Positions 1-7,678 of a stretch of 64,000 nucleotides of DNA are shown here, one piece after another (position 1 is the stretch's first letter; each line of letters begins with the position of its first letter). The translations under genes and the position numbers were made by a program. This stretch comes from Staphylococcus sp. ACRSN (GTDB lineage Bacteria; Bacillota; Bacilli; Staphylococcales; Staphylococcaceae): NCBI RefSeq assembly GCF_022346615.1, contig NZ_JAKRNS010000010.1:1-64000 (forward strand). The letters run 5' to 3'. Under the pieces are notes generated by a model that saw only the letters and a list, made by a program, of their open reading frames with translations, was not told the origin of the DNA and ran no database searches.

Positions 1-158
1 ATATTTATCATAAAATAATTGTATGGAAGTTAAATAGGAAAAGCAATAATTTGAAGAATTTAAAAAAGCTAATTACAAAATTAAACTATCAACAATTCAT
101 TAATACAACAAACTAAGTTTAATTAACTTTCAATATGAATTTTGAGTTTTGAAAAAAT

Positions 159-207
159 AAAGCAGACAAATCCTAAGTGTAAATATCACAAAGAACTTGT
201 CTGCTTT
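159..207 (-). terminator. Terminator of the Gfo/Idh sugar cluster
   Basis: Perfect 11-bp inverted repeat (159-169 against 197-207) with a long 27-nt loop, followed on the minus strand by a T-rich run. It lies about 40 nt past the stop of the last gene of the leftward cluster. Confidence 0.7.
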
Positions 208-245
208 GTATCCTTTTAAAGAAATTTTATTCCATTATGAGGAAA

Positions 246-1250
246 TTATTCACTTAAAATAACTGTATTATTTGAGTCAGACGATTTAAATATTGCATCA
301 ATCATTATATTTGCAGTAATCGCATCTCGAACATGAATATATTCATTAGTATTATTAAGTATACATTCATAAAAATGATCAATTAATTTACCATGACTTG
401 GACCATAATAAGATTTTGTACCTTCTAATTTGTGGTCTTCAATTATCACTTCTTTATAACCATCGTCATTGACACGTGTAAGTATATTATCTTTAATGGT
501 TAGTTTTTCATTTTCAAAAATAACTTGCAATTCGACACTACTATTTGTATAACTCGCATTAGTCGCAAAAAAGAGTGCTTTCGCTTGATTAGTAAATGAA
601 ATATTTGCTGAAGCGGTATCCTCAACCTCTATGTTGTAATCTAAAAGTTGTGTGACACTACCTCGAATCGACTCAATTTTACCGCCTAGAACTTGTATTA
701 AGTCTAAAGTGTGTATAGATTGATTAATTAATACTCCACCACCAGAATGTGCCAAATCTCCACGCCATGTTTTTTCTGTGTAGTACTTCTGCGGACGCGC
801 CCATGTTACTAATCCTTTTAAACCTTTAACAGGTCCATAAATACCACTATTTACAATTTCTTTTAATTTTAGAAATGTATCATTGTATCTGTTTTGAAAA
901 CAAATGCCAATTTTAATATTTGGATTATTTTTCTCAAGTGTTAATAATTCTGAACCCTCTTTTGCATTAAGTGCTAATGGTTTTTCTTGGAGTACATGAA
1001 TGCCTTGATTGACACATTTTTTAGTTGCTGGTAAATGTAAATGATGAGGCAAACAAATATGGACACAATCCAGTTTTTCAGTATTCAACATTTCTGATAA
1101 GCTATTATAAAATTTTGCTTCGGGAATTTTATTCATAAGGGTTTGATTATTATCACATACTGCAACAAGTTGGGCTTTTGGATTTTGTTTTATTGCTTGA
1201 ATATGAACTTTTGAAATATCACCTAGTCCGATAATACCGACATTTAACAT
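246..1250 (-). CDS. Gfo/Idh/MocA family NAD(P)-dependent oxidoreductase (first paralog)
   Basis: A 334-residue dehydrogenase-like protein with an N-terminal Rossmann fold (GLGDIS near residue 8) and the family's C-terminal alpha/beta domain. The catalytic signature is intact: Lys90 in an EKP motif and His180/Asp183 in an HxxD motif. Family members oxidise or reduce a hydroxyl of sugars, inositols or sugar derivatives. The ATG at 1250 was chosen because GGAG stands 8 nt upstream; a longer frame to 1283 has no ribosome site. It is the last gene of a leftward four-gene cluster, 35 nt after a second Gfo/Idh gene. The substrate cannot be read from the sequence; a 3-keto-sugar step is one inference. 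Confidence 0.85.
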   Translation of the reverse strand: MLNVGIIGLGDISKVHIQAIKQNPKAQLVAVCDNNQTLMNKIPEAKFYNSLSEMLNTEKLDCVHICLPHHLHLPATKKCVNQGIHVLQEKPLALNAKEGSELLTLEKNNPNIKIGICFQNRYNDTFLKLKEIVNSGIYGPVKGLKGLVTWARPQKYYTEKTWRGDLAHSGGGVLINQSIHTLDLIQVLGGKIESIRGSVTQLLDYNIEVEDTASANISFTNQAKALFFATNASYTNSSVELQVIFENEKLTIKDNILTRVNDDGYKEVIIEDHKLEGTKSYYGPSHGKLIDHFYECILNNTNEYIHVRDAITANIMIDAIFKSSDSNNTVILSE

Positions 1251-1285
1251 CGCTTTCACTCCAATTGATTTGTATTGAAACAAAA

Positions 1286-2437
1286 TTATTTTGAATTTTT
1301 TTCTTTTGAGATTTTTTGCTGAAGTACTTCTGCGAATTCTTCTCCGTCAACCGGAAGTGTTACTTCTTTACCTAACCAACTTGATAAGTAAAATGCATTA
1401 ACTAAATTAACACCATTAATGCCATCACTACCTGGTGCTATAAGGGGTGTACCATCAATAATATTTGCTGCAAAATTATTAAGTACATTAATATGTTGTC
1501 CTCCCCAAACACTTTCAAACTCTATGACTTCTTGTGTATAAATATCAGTGAATGACTTTCCTTTGAATATTTCTTGGGCTTCTTTCCAAGTCATATTTTT
1601 ATTCATAGTCTTTTCTGATTCATTTAATCGTGTAATTGTTAATTTTTTACTATCTTCAACTAAAATCTTTCCTTTATCTCCAGTTATTTCTAATCGATCC
1701 GTTCCGATAATGTCATGCGTACAGGTAATAAATACGCCTGTTGCCCCATTACCGTAATCTAGTACCGTTGTGACATCGTCATCAACACTTAAATTTCTTT
1801 GGTAACCATATTGTATATTTGAAAAAACTTTTTTCGGTAAACCGCATAACCACTGCAACAAATCGATTTGATGAGGTGCTTGATTTACTAATACACCACC
1901 ACCTTCTTCCGACCATGTAGCTCGCCAGGCGCTTTGATCATAGTAAGATTGTGGTCTCCACCATGTTGTTATAATCCAGTTGGTACGACGAATATTGCCA
2001 ATTTCATTAGTATCAATAAGTGTTTTTACTTTCTGATATAAAGGATTCGTACGCTGATTAAAAAAGATACCAAACGTTAAGTGAGATTTAATTTGAGCGA
2101 GTTCACTTATTTCTTTTACCTTATCAGCATATATGTCACCTGGTTTTTCTAAAAGTGCATGAACATCATGTAATAAGGCATATTTACCAATCTCGGTATG
2201 TAGATAATGCGGCACAGTTGTAACGATAGCATCAACATTATCACTTTTGATTAAAGCTTGATAACTTTCGAAAAATGGAACATCGGGATACAAATTTTGA
2301 ATTTGTTCTTTTTTGTCCAGATTATTATCACAAATTGCGCCAATAGTCATATTTTCAACTTTTCCATTGTTAATGAATTCTGCGTAAGTACTACCCTGGG
2401 CACCAAATCCTATAATTCCTAAACGAACTTTTTTCAT
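1286..2437 (-). CDS. Gfo/Idh/MocA family NAD(P)-dependent oxidoreductase (second paralog)
   Basis: 383 residues; Rossmann motif GFGAQG at 10-15, EKP lysine at Lys98 and His189/Asp192 in HxxD, so the active site looks complete. It shares the family's WWRPQ and GGGVLVNQ segments with the downstream paralog but is about 50 residues longer and clearly diverged, suggesting two different redox steps rather than a recent duplication. An AGGAG sequence precedes the ATG, which overlaps the previous gene's TAA by one base (TAATG), so translation is probably coupled. Known family: sugar or polyol dehydrogenase. Substrate unknown. Confidence 0.85.
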   Translation of the reverse strand: MKKVRLGIIGFGAQGSTYAEFINNGKVENMTIGAICDNNLDKKEQIQNLYPDVPFFESYQALIKSDNVDAIVTTVPHYLHTEIGKYALLHDVHALLEKPGDIYADKVKEISELAQIKSHLTFGIFFNQRTNPLYQKVKTLIDTNEIGNIRRTNWIITTWWRPQSYYDQSAWRATWSEEGGGVLVNQAPHQIDLLQWLCGLPKKVFSNIQYGYQRNLSVDDDVTTVLDYGNGATGVFITCTHDIIGTDRLEITGDKGKILVEDSKKLTITRLNESEKTMNKNMTWKEAQEIFKGKSFTDIYTQEVIEFESVWGGQHINVLNNFAANIIDGTPLIAPGSDGINGVNLVNAFYLSSWLGKEVTLPVDGEEFAEVLQQKISKEKNSK

Positions 2438-3321
2438 TAAACATTCTCCTGTTCTAATTGTTTTAATATAGCCAATAAAGCTTCATACTGAATTTGATAA
2501 CCCTCTGCTCCATCTTTAGCTGCAACATTTTGTATTGTTTCTGTTGAATGTTCTATTTCTAAATCTTTAATAGAGTCAAAGACAACTAAATGAGGCTCTA
2601 AAGTTAAAAAGCCACTATAACCATTTTTGAAAAATTGTTTTAAAATACTTTGAATTTCACCATCCCCATTACCACATATAACATTGACATTGTCTTTATA
2701 TACTGCATCCTTAATATGAATATATTCTACATAAGGTGCTAGTAGTTCATAACACTCTTGAGGATTTTCTGCACATTGAACGAAATTAGCAAAATCAAAA
2801 ATTGCTTTAAAATGACGAGAGCTCACTTCATCTAAAATTGTCTTGCATCGACGTCCGATATCCCCAAAAATATCTTTCTCGTTTTCGTGTAATAAAATAA
2901 TATTATGAGCTTTTGCTATTTCAGCAAACTGACGTAATTTGTTCACTACTTGTATTTTATAGTTATCAAAATTCTCGTCTTTTGGAATATAAAAACTGAA
3001 AATCCTTATATATTTGCAGTCAAGTATTTTAGCAATTTCACATAATTCATTTAAAATTGTTATTTGTTGTTGAAATGCAGATTCATCATCGATGTAAATC
3101 TTGCCTATTGGTGAACCAATAGAAGATACTGCAATTTCCCATTGTTGAAGTTTAGGTATAACTTGTTCTTTAACAGTATTTACAGTGAATTGACTAATGT
3201 TTTTCCCATCTATTGCTCGTAAGGATATATAATTCATACCTAATTGTTTCACTGTTTTTAACTGTGTAGTAAAATCCGAAGCAATTTCATCCGAAAAGCC
3301 TGATATTTTTATATTATTCAT
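2437..3321 (-). CDS. Sugar phosphate isomerase/epimerase-like TIM-barrel protein
   Basis: 294-residue protein of the xylose-isomerase-like/AP-endonuclease-2 barrel family. Expected divalent-metal ligands are visible on successive strands: Glu in LLHENE, Asp in FDFANF, His in YIHIKD and Glu in LTLEPH. Such enzymes isomerise, epimerise, dehydrate or cleave keto-sugars and inosose-type compounds. The ATG at 3321 follows AAAGGAGAG; the longer frame to 3387 runs back through a cre site and lacks a ribosome site. It overlaps the following dehydrogenase gene by one base. Exact reaction unknown. Confidence 0.8.
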   Translation of the reverse strand: MNNIKISGFSDEIASDFTTQLKTVKQLGMNYISLRAIDGKNISQFTVNTVKEQVIPKLQQWEIAVSSIGSPIGKIYIDDESAFQQQITILNELCEIAKILDCKYIRIFSFYIPKDENFDNYKIQVVNKLRQFAEIAKAHNIILLHENEKDIFGDIGRRCKTILDEVSSRHFKAIFDFANFVQCAENPQECYELLAPYVEYIHIKDAVYKDNVNVICGNGDGEIQSILKQFFKNGYSGFLTLEPHLVVFDSIKDLEIEHSTETIQNVAAKDGAEGYQIQYEALLAILKQLEQENV

Positions 3322-3341
3322 AGTAACTCTCTCCTTTAATT

Positions 3342-3355
3342 TGTTAGCGCTTACA
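3342..3355. promoter_or_regulatory. cre site (CcpA catabolite control) inside the sugar cluster
   Basis: The 14-mer TGTTAGCGCTTACA fits the Bacillus/Staphylococcus cre consensus TGWNANCGNTNWCA at every fixed position and is nearly palindromic. It lies in the 56-bp gap between the two TIM-barrel genes, so CcpA could repress an internal promoter or block read-through when preferred sugars are present. Confidence 0.75.
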
Positions 3356-3377
3356 ATTTTGAGCGCGATTTTAAAGT

Positions 3378-4244
3378 TTAGAACCAATCTCGGTAGCCAA
3401 TATCCAATAAATAATCACGGCTTGTAATTAAACAATCATATGCATCCTTACCGTATAGTGCATCTTGTTCTACGAAGAAATATTCACTGCCACTGTCATA
3501 ACCAGCTTGAATAATCTCTGGTAACGGTAAGTTACCTTCACCAAGTTCAGCAAATTGAGTAATCATGTGTAACATAAAATAAATTTTTTCGTGTCCTTCA
3601 CCTGGATATTGATTCATATCAATTTCACCGATTCTATAATCTTTTAAATGAATTGCTCGAATACGATTTTTATAGTTTTTCAGTACTGTGATAGGATCCA
3701 GACCAGCTCTCCATATCCAATGAATATCTAATTCGAAGCCGAGAAGTGTAGTACTATCGCGCATTAAATCCAACATATAATGTCCATCATATTTAACGAA
3801 TTCTAAATTATGTGCATGGTAATACAAATCAATTCCTTCATTTTTTAGTTGTTTGGCATAGCGCTCACACTTATTTGCAAAATTCAGAGCCTTTTCTTTA
3901 GAACCCATATAATTTATAGGTAACATACCTATCCTTAAAATATTACAATTTACAGCTTTACAATCTGTAATGATTTTATCAATATTATTTTCTAGTGTGT
4001 CTCCAGGAAAATTTTCAGTTTCTGAAATATCTTCTACACCACAAGACAATGCTGAAATTTCAATGCCTAAATCTTTAATTGCCCTTTGCATTTCATTAAT
4101 ATTATGTGCAGTCATTTCAATTTGTGATACTTCAAAGCTATTGTAGCCTATATTGTGAACTTTCTTTAAAACAGCGTAGATGCCCTCTTCATTCACTTTG
4201 TCTCTAAGCATCATCATTTGAACGCCTATACGTGGTTTTGTCAT
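3378..4244 (-). CDS. Sugar phosphate isomerase/epimerase-like TIM-barrel protein (inosose-dehydratase-like)
   Basis: 288-residue barrel protein, first gene of the leftward cluster. The family signature is intact: HAHNLEF, then FELDIHW, then GLDP, then AIHLKDYR, then a late Glu in FFVEQD, which together make the usual metal site. This pattern resembles IolE-type and related keto-sugar-handling proteins more than the neighbouring barrel does. The ATG at 4244 was preferred because AAAGGA is 8 nt upstream; the in-frame ATG at 4253 abuts that sequence. It diverges from the AraC-type regulator gene, which is the likely controller. Substrate unknown. Confidence 0.8.
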   Translation of the reverse strand: MTKPRIGVQMMMLRDKVNEEGIYAVLKKVHNIGYNSFEVSQIEMTAHNINEMQRAIKDLGIEISALSCGVEDISETENFPGDTLENNIDKIITDCKAVNCNILRIGMLPINYMGSKEKALNFANKCERYAKQLKNEGIDLYYHAHNLEFVKYDGHYMLDLMRDSTTLLGFELDIHWIWRAGLDPITVLKNYKNRIRAIHLKDYRIGEIDMNQYPGEGHEKIYFMLHMITQFAELGEGNLPLPEIIQAGYDSGSEYFFVEQDALYGKDAYDCLITSRDYLLDIGYRDWF

Positions 4245-4351
4245 AAAGCTCATCCTTTCTATAAAACTGTTATAATATAATTATATATTGTTAGAAAATT
4301 ATGAACATTGTAATTAAATAGGAATAGTTTGTTTTTTGAGGAGGGTTTTGT

Positions 4352-5227
4352 ATGTCACATAAAGATGAAATGATGTTAAAACTTGATACAATTTCCTTAA
4401 ATCAGCATGGTAGGTATGTAGCGTGGCATAAAATTAGTGATGGACATTTCGGTAATGAACTACATTATCATGATCATTATGAATTATTTTTTTCTTTATC
4501 TGGCAACATGCTATATACAATTGGAGATTGCACATATAAATTAGATGTAGGCTCTCTATTAATTATTGAACCTTTTGAATTTCATAAGTTAAATGAACAA
4601 TTAGATGGCCATGCAGAAAGAATTGGGTTACGGTTTAACAGTGAAATATTAAATGAATTATCAACTGAAGGCTTTGATTTAGGACAATGTTTCGATATGA
4701 CTTCGAGCCATTTTAAAAGGCTATTACAATTATCAGAGGTACAAAAACGAGAGTTGCACTACATCTGGCAAGGATTATTAAAAGAACAAGATCATAATTA
4801 TATTGGAAAACCCTTAAATGAAAATGCTCTGTTAACTCAATTTTTTGTAATTTTGAATAGAGTTGCAGAAGATAACCGAATGATGGATCCTCATCAATAT
4901 TACGGTTCGGAATTAGTTAGACAAATATTAGATTATATGGAAATGAATTTTTCTAAACCAATTTCTTTGGAAGATTTAGAAAATAAATTTTATGTAAGCA
5001 GATATAAAATAACAGAACAGTTTACCAAATTAGTAGGTTATCCTCCATATAAATATTTACTACAAAAAAGGTTGCAACATGCTCAATATTTGTTGGAAAA
5101 TGGTGAGAATCCACAACAAGTTGCTAGTTTATGTGGTTTTACAGATTACTCCAATTTTTATAGAAGATTTAAAACGACCTATGGTTGTAGTCCTAGGAAC
5201 TATTTAAATAATCACAGCAGACCATAA
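4352..5227 (+). CDS. AraC-family transcriptional regulator with N-terminal cupin domain
   Basis: 291 residues. The N-terminal third has a cupin-like sugar-sensing fold (HYHDHYELFF near residue 36), and the C-terminal 100 residues carry two helix-turn-helix units ending in the AraC signature (VASLCGFTDYSNFYRRFK, then GCSPRNY). A strong GAGGAGGG precedes the ATG. It is transcribed divergently from the Gfo/Idh and TIM-barrel cluster across a gap of about 107 bp, the usual arrangement for a local activator that responds to the pathway's sugar. No transporter gene accompanies the cluster within this window. Confidence 0.88.
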   Translation: MSHKDEMMLKLDTISLNQHGRYVAWHKISDGHFGNELHYHDHYELFFSLSGNMLYTIGDCTYKLDVGSLLIIEPFEFHKLNEQLDGHAERIGLRFNSEILNELSTEGFDLGQCFDMTSSHFKRLLQLSEVQKRELHYIWQGLLKEQDHNYIGKPLNENALLTQFFVILNRVAEDNRMMDPHQYYGSELVRQILDYMEMNFSKPISLEDLENKFYVSRYKITEQFTKLVGYPPYKYLLQKRLQHAQYLLENGENPQQVASLCGFTDYSNFYRRFKTTYGCSPRNYLNNHSRP

Positions 5228-5357
5228 TGATAACGTGATATCCAAATGGATTTAAATGCATATTTAATGATTTTTGTTCCTTTTAAATATATCAAATTTA
5301 TAAAATAATTTAAGAAAGTAGCTTTAAAACAATATTTCAACCCTCCCCTAACGACAT

Positions 5358-5393
5358 ATATGTTATAATGTATGAAAAGTTGTTATAACATAT
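5358..5393. promoter_or_regulatory. Perfect inverted repeat, probable operator of the XRE-cupin gene
   Basis: ATATGTTATAA at 5358-5368 and its exact reverse complement at 5383-5393 are separated by 14 bases, so the half-site centres are 25 bp apart. A TATAAT sequence (5364-5369) lies within the left arm and part of the motif recurs near 5407. The position 53-88 bp before the start codon suggests autoregulation. Confidence 0.55.
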
Positions 5394-5445
5394 GCACTCA
5401 ACATCTTGTTATATACATTTTTTTGAATATTGAGGTGAAGTATAT

Positions 5446-5997
5446 ATGGATGAAATAAACAACGTCGTATCAGAAAACTTAAAATTTTACCGTAAACAAA
5501 ATGGATATTCTTTAGAATATTTAGCATCTTTAACCGGTGTAAGTAAAGCGATGTTAGGACAGATTGAAAGAAAAGAATCAATTCCCTCCCTTACTACATT
5601 ATGGAAAATCGCACAAGGTTTGAGGTTATCATTTGCTGAACTCACATCAGAGATTCTAATCAATCATGTTAAGAAAGTTCCGGTAGAACGAATTGAAATG
5701 ATACAATCTTCTGAATATGGTTACATAATCTATCCATATTTTCCATTTGATATACAGAAGAAGTTTGAAACAAATATGATTTGTTTAGAATCAAATGGCC
5801 ATTTATCGGGAACTCCTTATGGCTCGAACAGTACAGTATACATAACAGTTTATGATGGTCATTTAACATTAGAAGTTGATGGTGAATGCTACACAATTAA
5901 CGCATATGATTCAATTAAGTTTAATGGTAATGTTTTTCATTTATTTGAAAATCATTCAAATAGCGAGTGTAGGTTTAATATGATTGTTCACTACTAA
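5446..5997 (+). CDS. XRE-family regulator with C-terminal cupin domain
   Basis: 183 residues: an N-terminal helix-turn-helix of about 60 residues (SLEYLASLTGVSKAMLGQIE) and a C-terminal cupin (about 105-180, ending YDSIKFNGNVFHLFENHS), the usual layout of small-ligand-sensing XRE-cupin regulators. The start is preceded by GAGGTGAAG. Such genes often sit beside the transporter or enzyme they control, but this one stands alone, flanked by an AraC gene upstream and terminators downstream. Its targets are unknown; the inverted repeat in its promoter suggests it controls itself. Confidence 0.85.
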   Translation: MDEINNVVSENLKFYRKQNGYSLEYLASLTGVSKAMLGQIERKESIPSLTTLWKIAQGLRLSFAELTSEILINHVKKVPVERIEMIQSSEYGYIIYPYFPFDIQKKFETNMICLESNGHLSGTPYGSNSTVYITVYDGHLTLEVDGECYTINAYDSIKFNGNVFHLFENHSNSECRFNMIVHY

Positions 5998-6103
5998 ATG
6001 GTTAGTTGGATTTAACCATACTGTGATTTGAGACTTATATTATAGATTGTTATACTTTTCTATTGAATATTGATATGTATTATAATTATATTAGGAAATT
6101 TTA

Positions 6104-6138
6104 AAATAACCCATCAGATTCTGTCTGAAGGGTTATTT
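6104..6138 (+). terminator. Terminator after the XRE-cupin gene
   Basis: Stem AAATAACCC with TCAGA against TCTGA and GGGTTATTT, followed by a T run on the plus strand. The A-rich left flank may also let it act on the minus strand. Confidence 0.75.
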
Positions 6139-6181
6139 TTAAGTAATGTAAAAGCTGATATTTAAGTAGTTATACATAAAA

Positions 6182-6210
6182 TTGAAGGTACAGCATAATA
6201 AAAGGATAAT
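6182..6210 (+). promoter_or_regulatory. Promoter of a putative small RNA
   Basis: TTGAAG (6182-6187) and GATAAT (6205-6210) are separated by exactly 17 bases, a good sigma-A arrangement. The predicted start is near 6217, about 60 nt before a strong terminator. Confidence 0.5.
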
Positions 6211-6216
6211 GAAAAA

Positions 6217-6276
6217 CATTGCCCTAGAGCGAGTAATGGCAACAATCAGTGTCTATAATTTTAGACACTTTTTTTA
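6217..6276 (+). ncRNA. Putative 60-nt small RNA (or micro-ORF transcript)
   Basis: An isolated transcription unit between the XRE-cupin terminator and the convergent odhB terminator. It has a promoter, a small hairpin (TTGCC 6219-6223 with GGCAA 6238-6242) and a terminator hairpin (AGTGTCTA with TAGACACT, 6248-6269) ending in seven T. The same strand also holds a 22-codon frame from ATG at 6209 to TAA just after the T run, with AAGGA only 2 nt before it; that ATG overlaps the predicted -10, so promoter and reading frame cannot both be used as drawn. I do not recognise a known RNA family. Confidence 0.4.
6248..6275 (+). terminator. Terminator of the putative small RNA
   Basis: Perfect 8-bp stem (6248-6255 with 6262-6269) and a short loop followed at once by a T run, facing plus. 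No annotated plus-strand gene needs it: the XRE-cupin gene already has its own terminator 110 nt upstream. Confidence 0.8.
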
Positions 6277-6337
6277 ATGCTTATCTAGTTTTAATAACAG
6301 TGCTATGGAAGATTTTTCCAAATGCATAAAAACATAA

Positions 6338-6368
6338 AAATACAACGACGCTGAACGCCGTTGTATTT
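6338..6368 (-). terminator. Terminator of odhAB
   Basis: Ten-bp stem (AAATACAACG with CGTTGTATTT) followed on the minus strand by TTTATGTTTTTA, 29 nt past the odhB stop. Confidence 0.85.
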
Positions 6369-6396
6369 GGGTTTATAAACTATTTTGTGTTATGGA

Positions 6397-7665
6397 TTAA
6401 GATTCTAATAGTAAATCTTCAGGATTTTCGATTAAATCTTTAATTGTTTTTAAGAATCCTACTGCTTCTTTACCATCGATAATTCTGTGGTCGTAACTCA
6501 ATGCGATGTACATCATTGGACGATTTTCAATAGTGTCAGCATCTATTGCGATTGGACGAGTTATAATTGAATGCATACCTAATATTGCAGCTTGGCTACC
6601 ATTAATGATTGGTGTTGACATCATTGATCCAAAAATACCACCATTTGTAATCGTGAATGAACCATTCACCATATCATCTAAACCTAATTTTTTATCACGG
6701 GCTTTTTTAGCTAAGTTTGCAATTTCATTTTCAATTTCAGCAAAATTCTTTTTATCGCAGTCTCTAACAAATGGTACAAGTAATCCATCATCTGTCGAAA
6801 CAGCTACACCAATATCATAAAATTGTTTAGTAATCATATCATCGCCATCAATTTCAGCATTTACTTCAGGGTATTTTTTCAATGCAGCAACAGCAGCTTT
6901 AGTGAAGAATGACATGAAACCTAATTTTGTACCATCGTGATCTTTAATGAACTGTTCTTTTTTACGCTTACGTAAATTCATGACGTTCGTCATATCAATT
7001 TCATTAAAAGTCGTTAACATAGCTGTATTATTAGAAACTTCTAATAATTTTTTAGCTGCTGTTTTTTTACGACGAGACATTTTTTCTCTAATTACAGGTT
7101 TAGATGGGTTTTGTGGTTGAGCTTTTTTAGGTTCTTCTTTGGTAGTAGATTGAGTAGCTTGTTGACTATTAGATTGACTTTGATCTACATGCGATTTGCG
7201 TACGACATCATTTGATTGCGGTGCTACCTCAGTTAAATCTATACCTTTTTCTCGAGCATATTTACGTGCTGATGGTGTCGCATTAACGCGTTGATGTGAG
7301 TCTTTTTCTGCAGAAGTAGCACTATCATCTGTTGCTGATGATTGAGCTTGCTTACTTTCTTCAGTAGAACCTTCTTTAGGTTCTTCTTGTTTTGGTGTGT
7401 TATCAGTAGAATCACCATTCGCATTGCCACTAGCTTCTCCGACAACTGCAATTGCTTGACCTACCTCAACTGTATCACCTTCATTAGCTAATTGTTCTTG
7501 GATGACACCAGCTTCTTCTGAAACTACTTCAACATTTACTTTGTCTGTTTCTAATTCGACGATAGCTTCACCTTTTTCTACACTATCCCCAACTTGTTTT
7601 AACCATTCTGCAATGGTACCTTCTGTGATTGATTCTGCTAATTCTGGAACTTTTACCTCTGGCAT
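6397..7665 (-). CDS. odhB: Dihydrolipoyllysine succinyltransferase, E2 of 2-oxoglutarate dehydrogenase
   Basis: 422 residues. Domain order is lipoyl domain (1-77, lipoylated Lys42 in ETDKVNV), a long Gln/Ser/Thr/Lys-rich linker, the peripheral subunit-binding domain (about 127-165, [12 protein letters not shown]), a second linker and the catalytic acyltransferase domain with His393 and Asp397 in the HRIIDG motif. E2 passes succinyl groups from the lipoyl arm to CoA, forming the core of the TCA-cycle complex with OdhA and dihydrolipoamide dehydrogenase. It follows odhA after 13 nt. Start ATG at 7665 has GGGGGAA upstream. Confidence 0.97.
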   Translation of the reverse strand: MPEVKVPELAESITEGTIAEWLKQVGDSVEKGEAIVELETDKVNVEVVSEEAGVIQEQLANEGDTVEVGQAIAVVGEASGNANGDSTDNTPKQEEPKEGSTEESKQAQSSATDDSATSAEKDSHQRVNATPSARKYAREKGIDLTEVAPQSNDVVRKSHVDQSQSNSQQATQSTTKEEPKKAQPQNPSKPVIREKMSRRKKTAAKKLLEVSNNTAMLTTFNEIDMTNVMNLRKRKKEQFIKDHDGTKLGFMSFFTKAAVAALKKYPEVNAEIDGDDMITKQFYDIGVAVSTDDGLLVPFVRDCDKKNFAEIENEIANLAKKARDKKLGLDDMVNGSFTITNGGIFGSMMSTPIINGSQAAILGMHSIITRPIAIDADTIENRPMMYIALSYDHRIIDGKEAVGFLKTIKDLIENPEDLLLES

Positions 7666-7678
7666 GCTTAACTTCCCC

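Noticed and set aside
5363..5581. A 72-codon minus-strand frame overlapping the XRE-cupin start
   Set aside because: It lies over the promoter and HTH domain of the other strand with no ribosome site.
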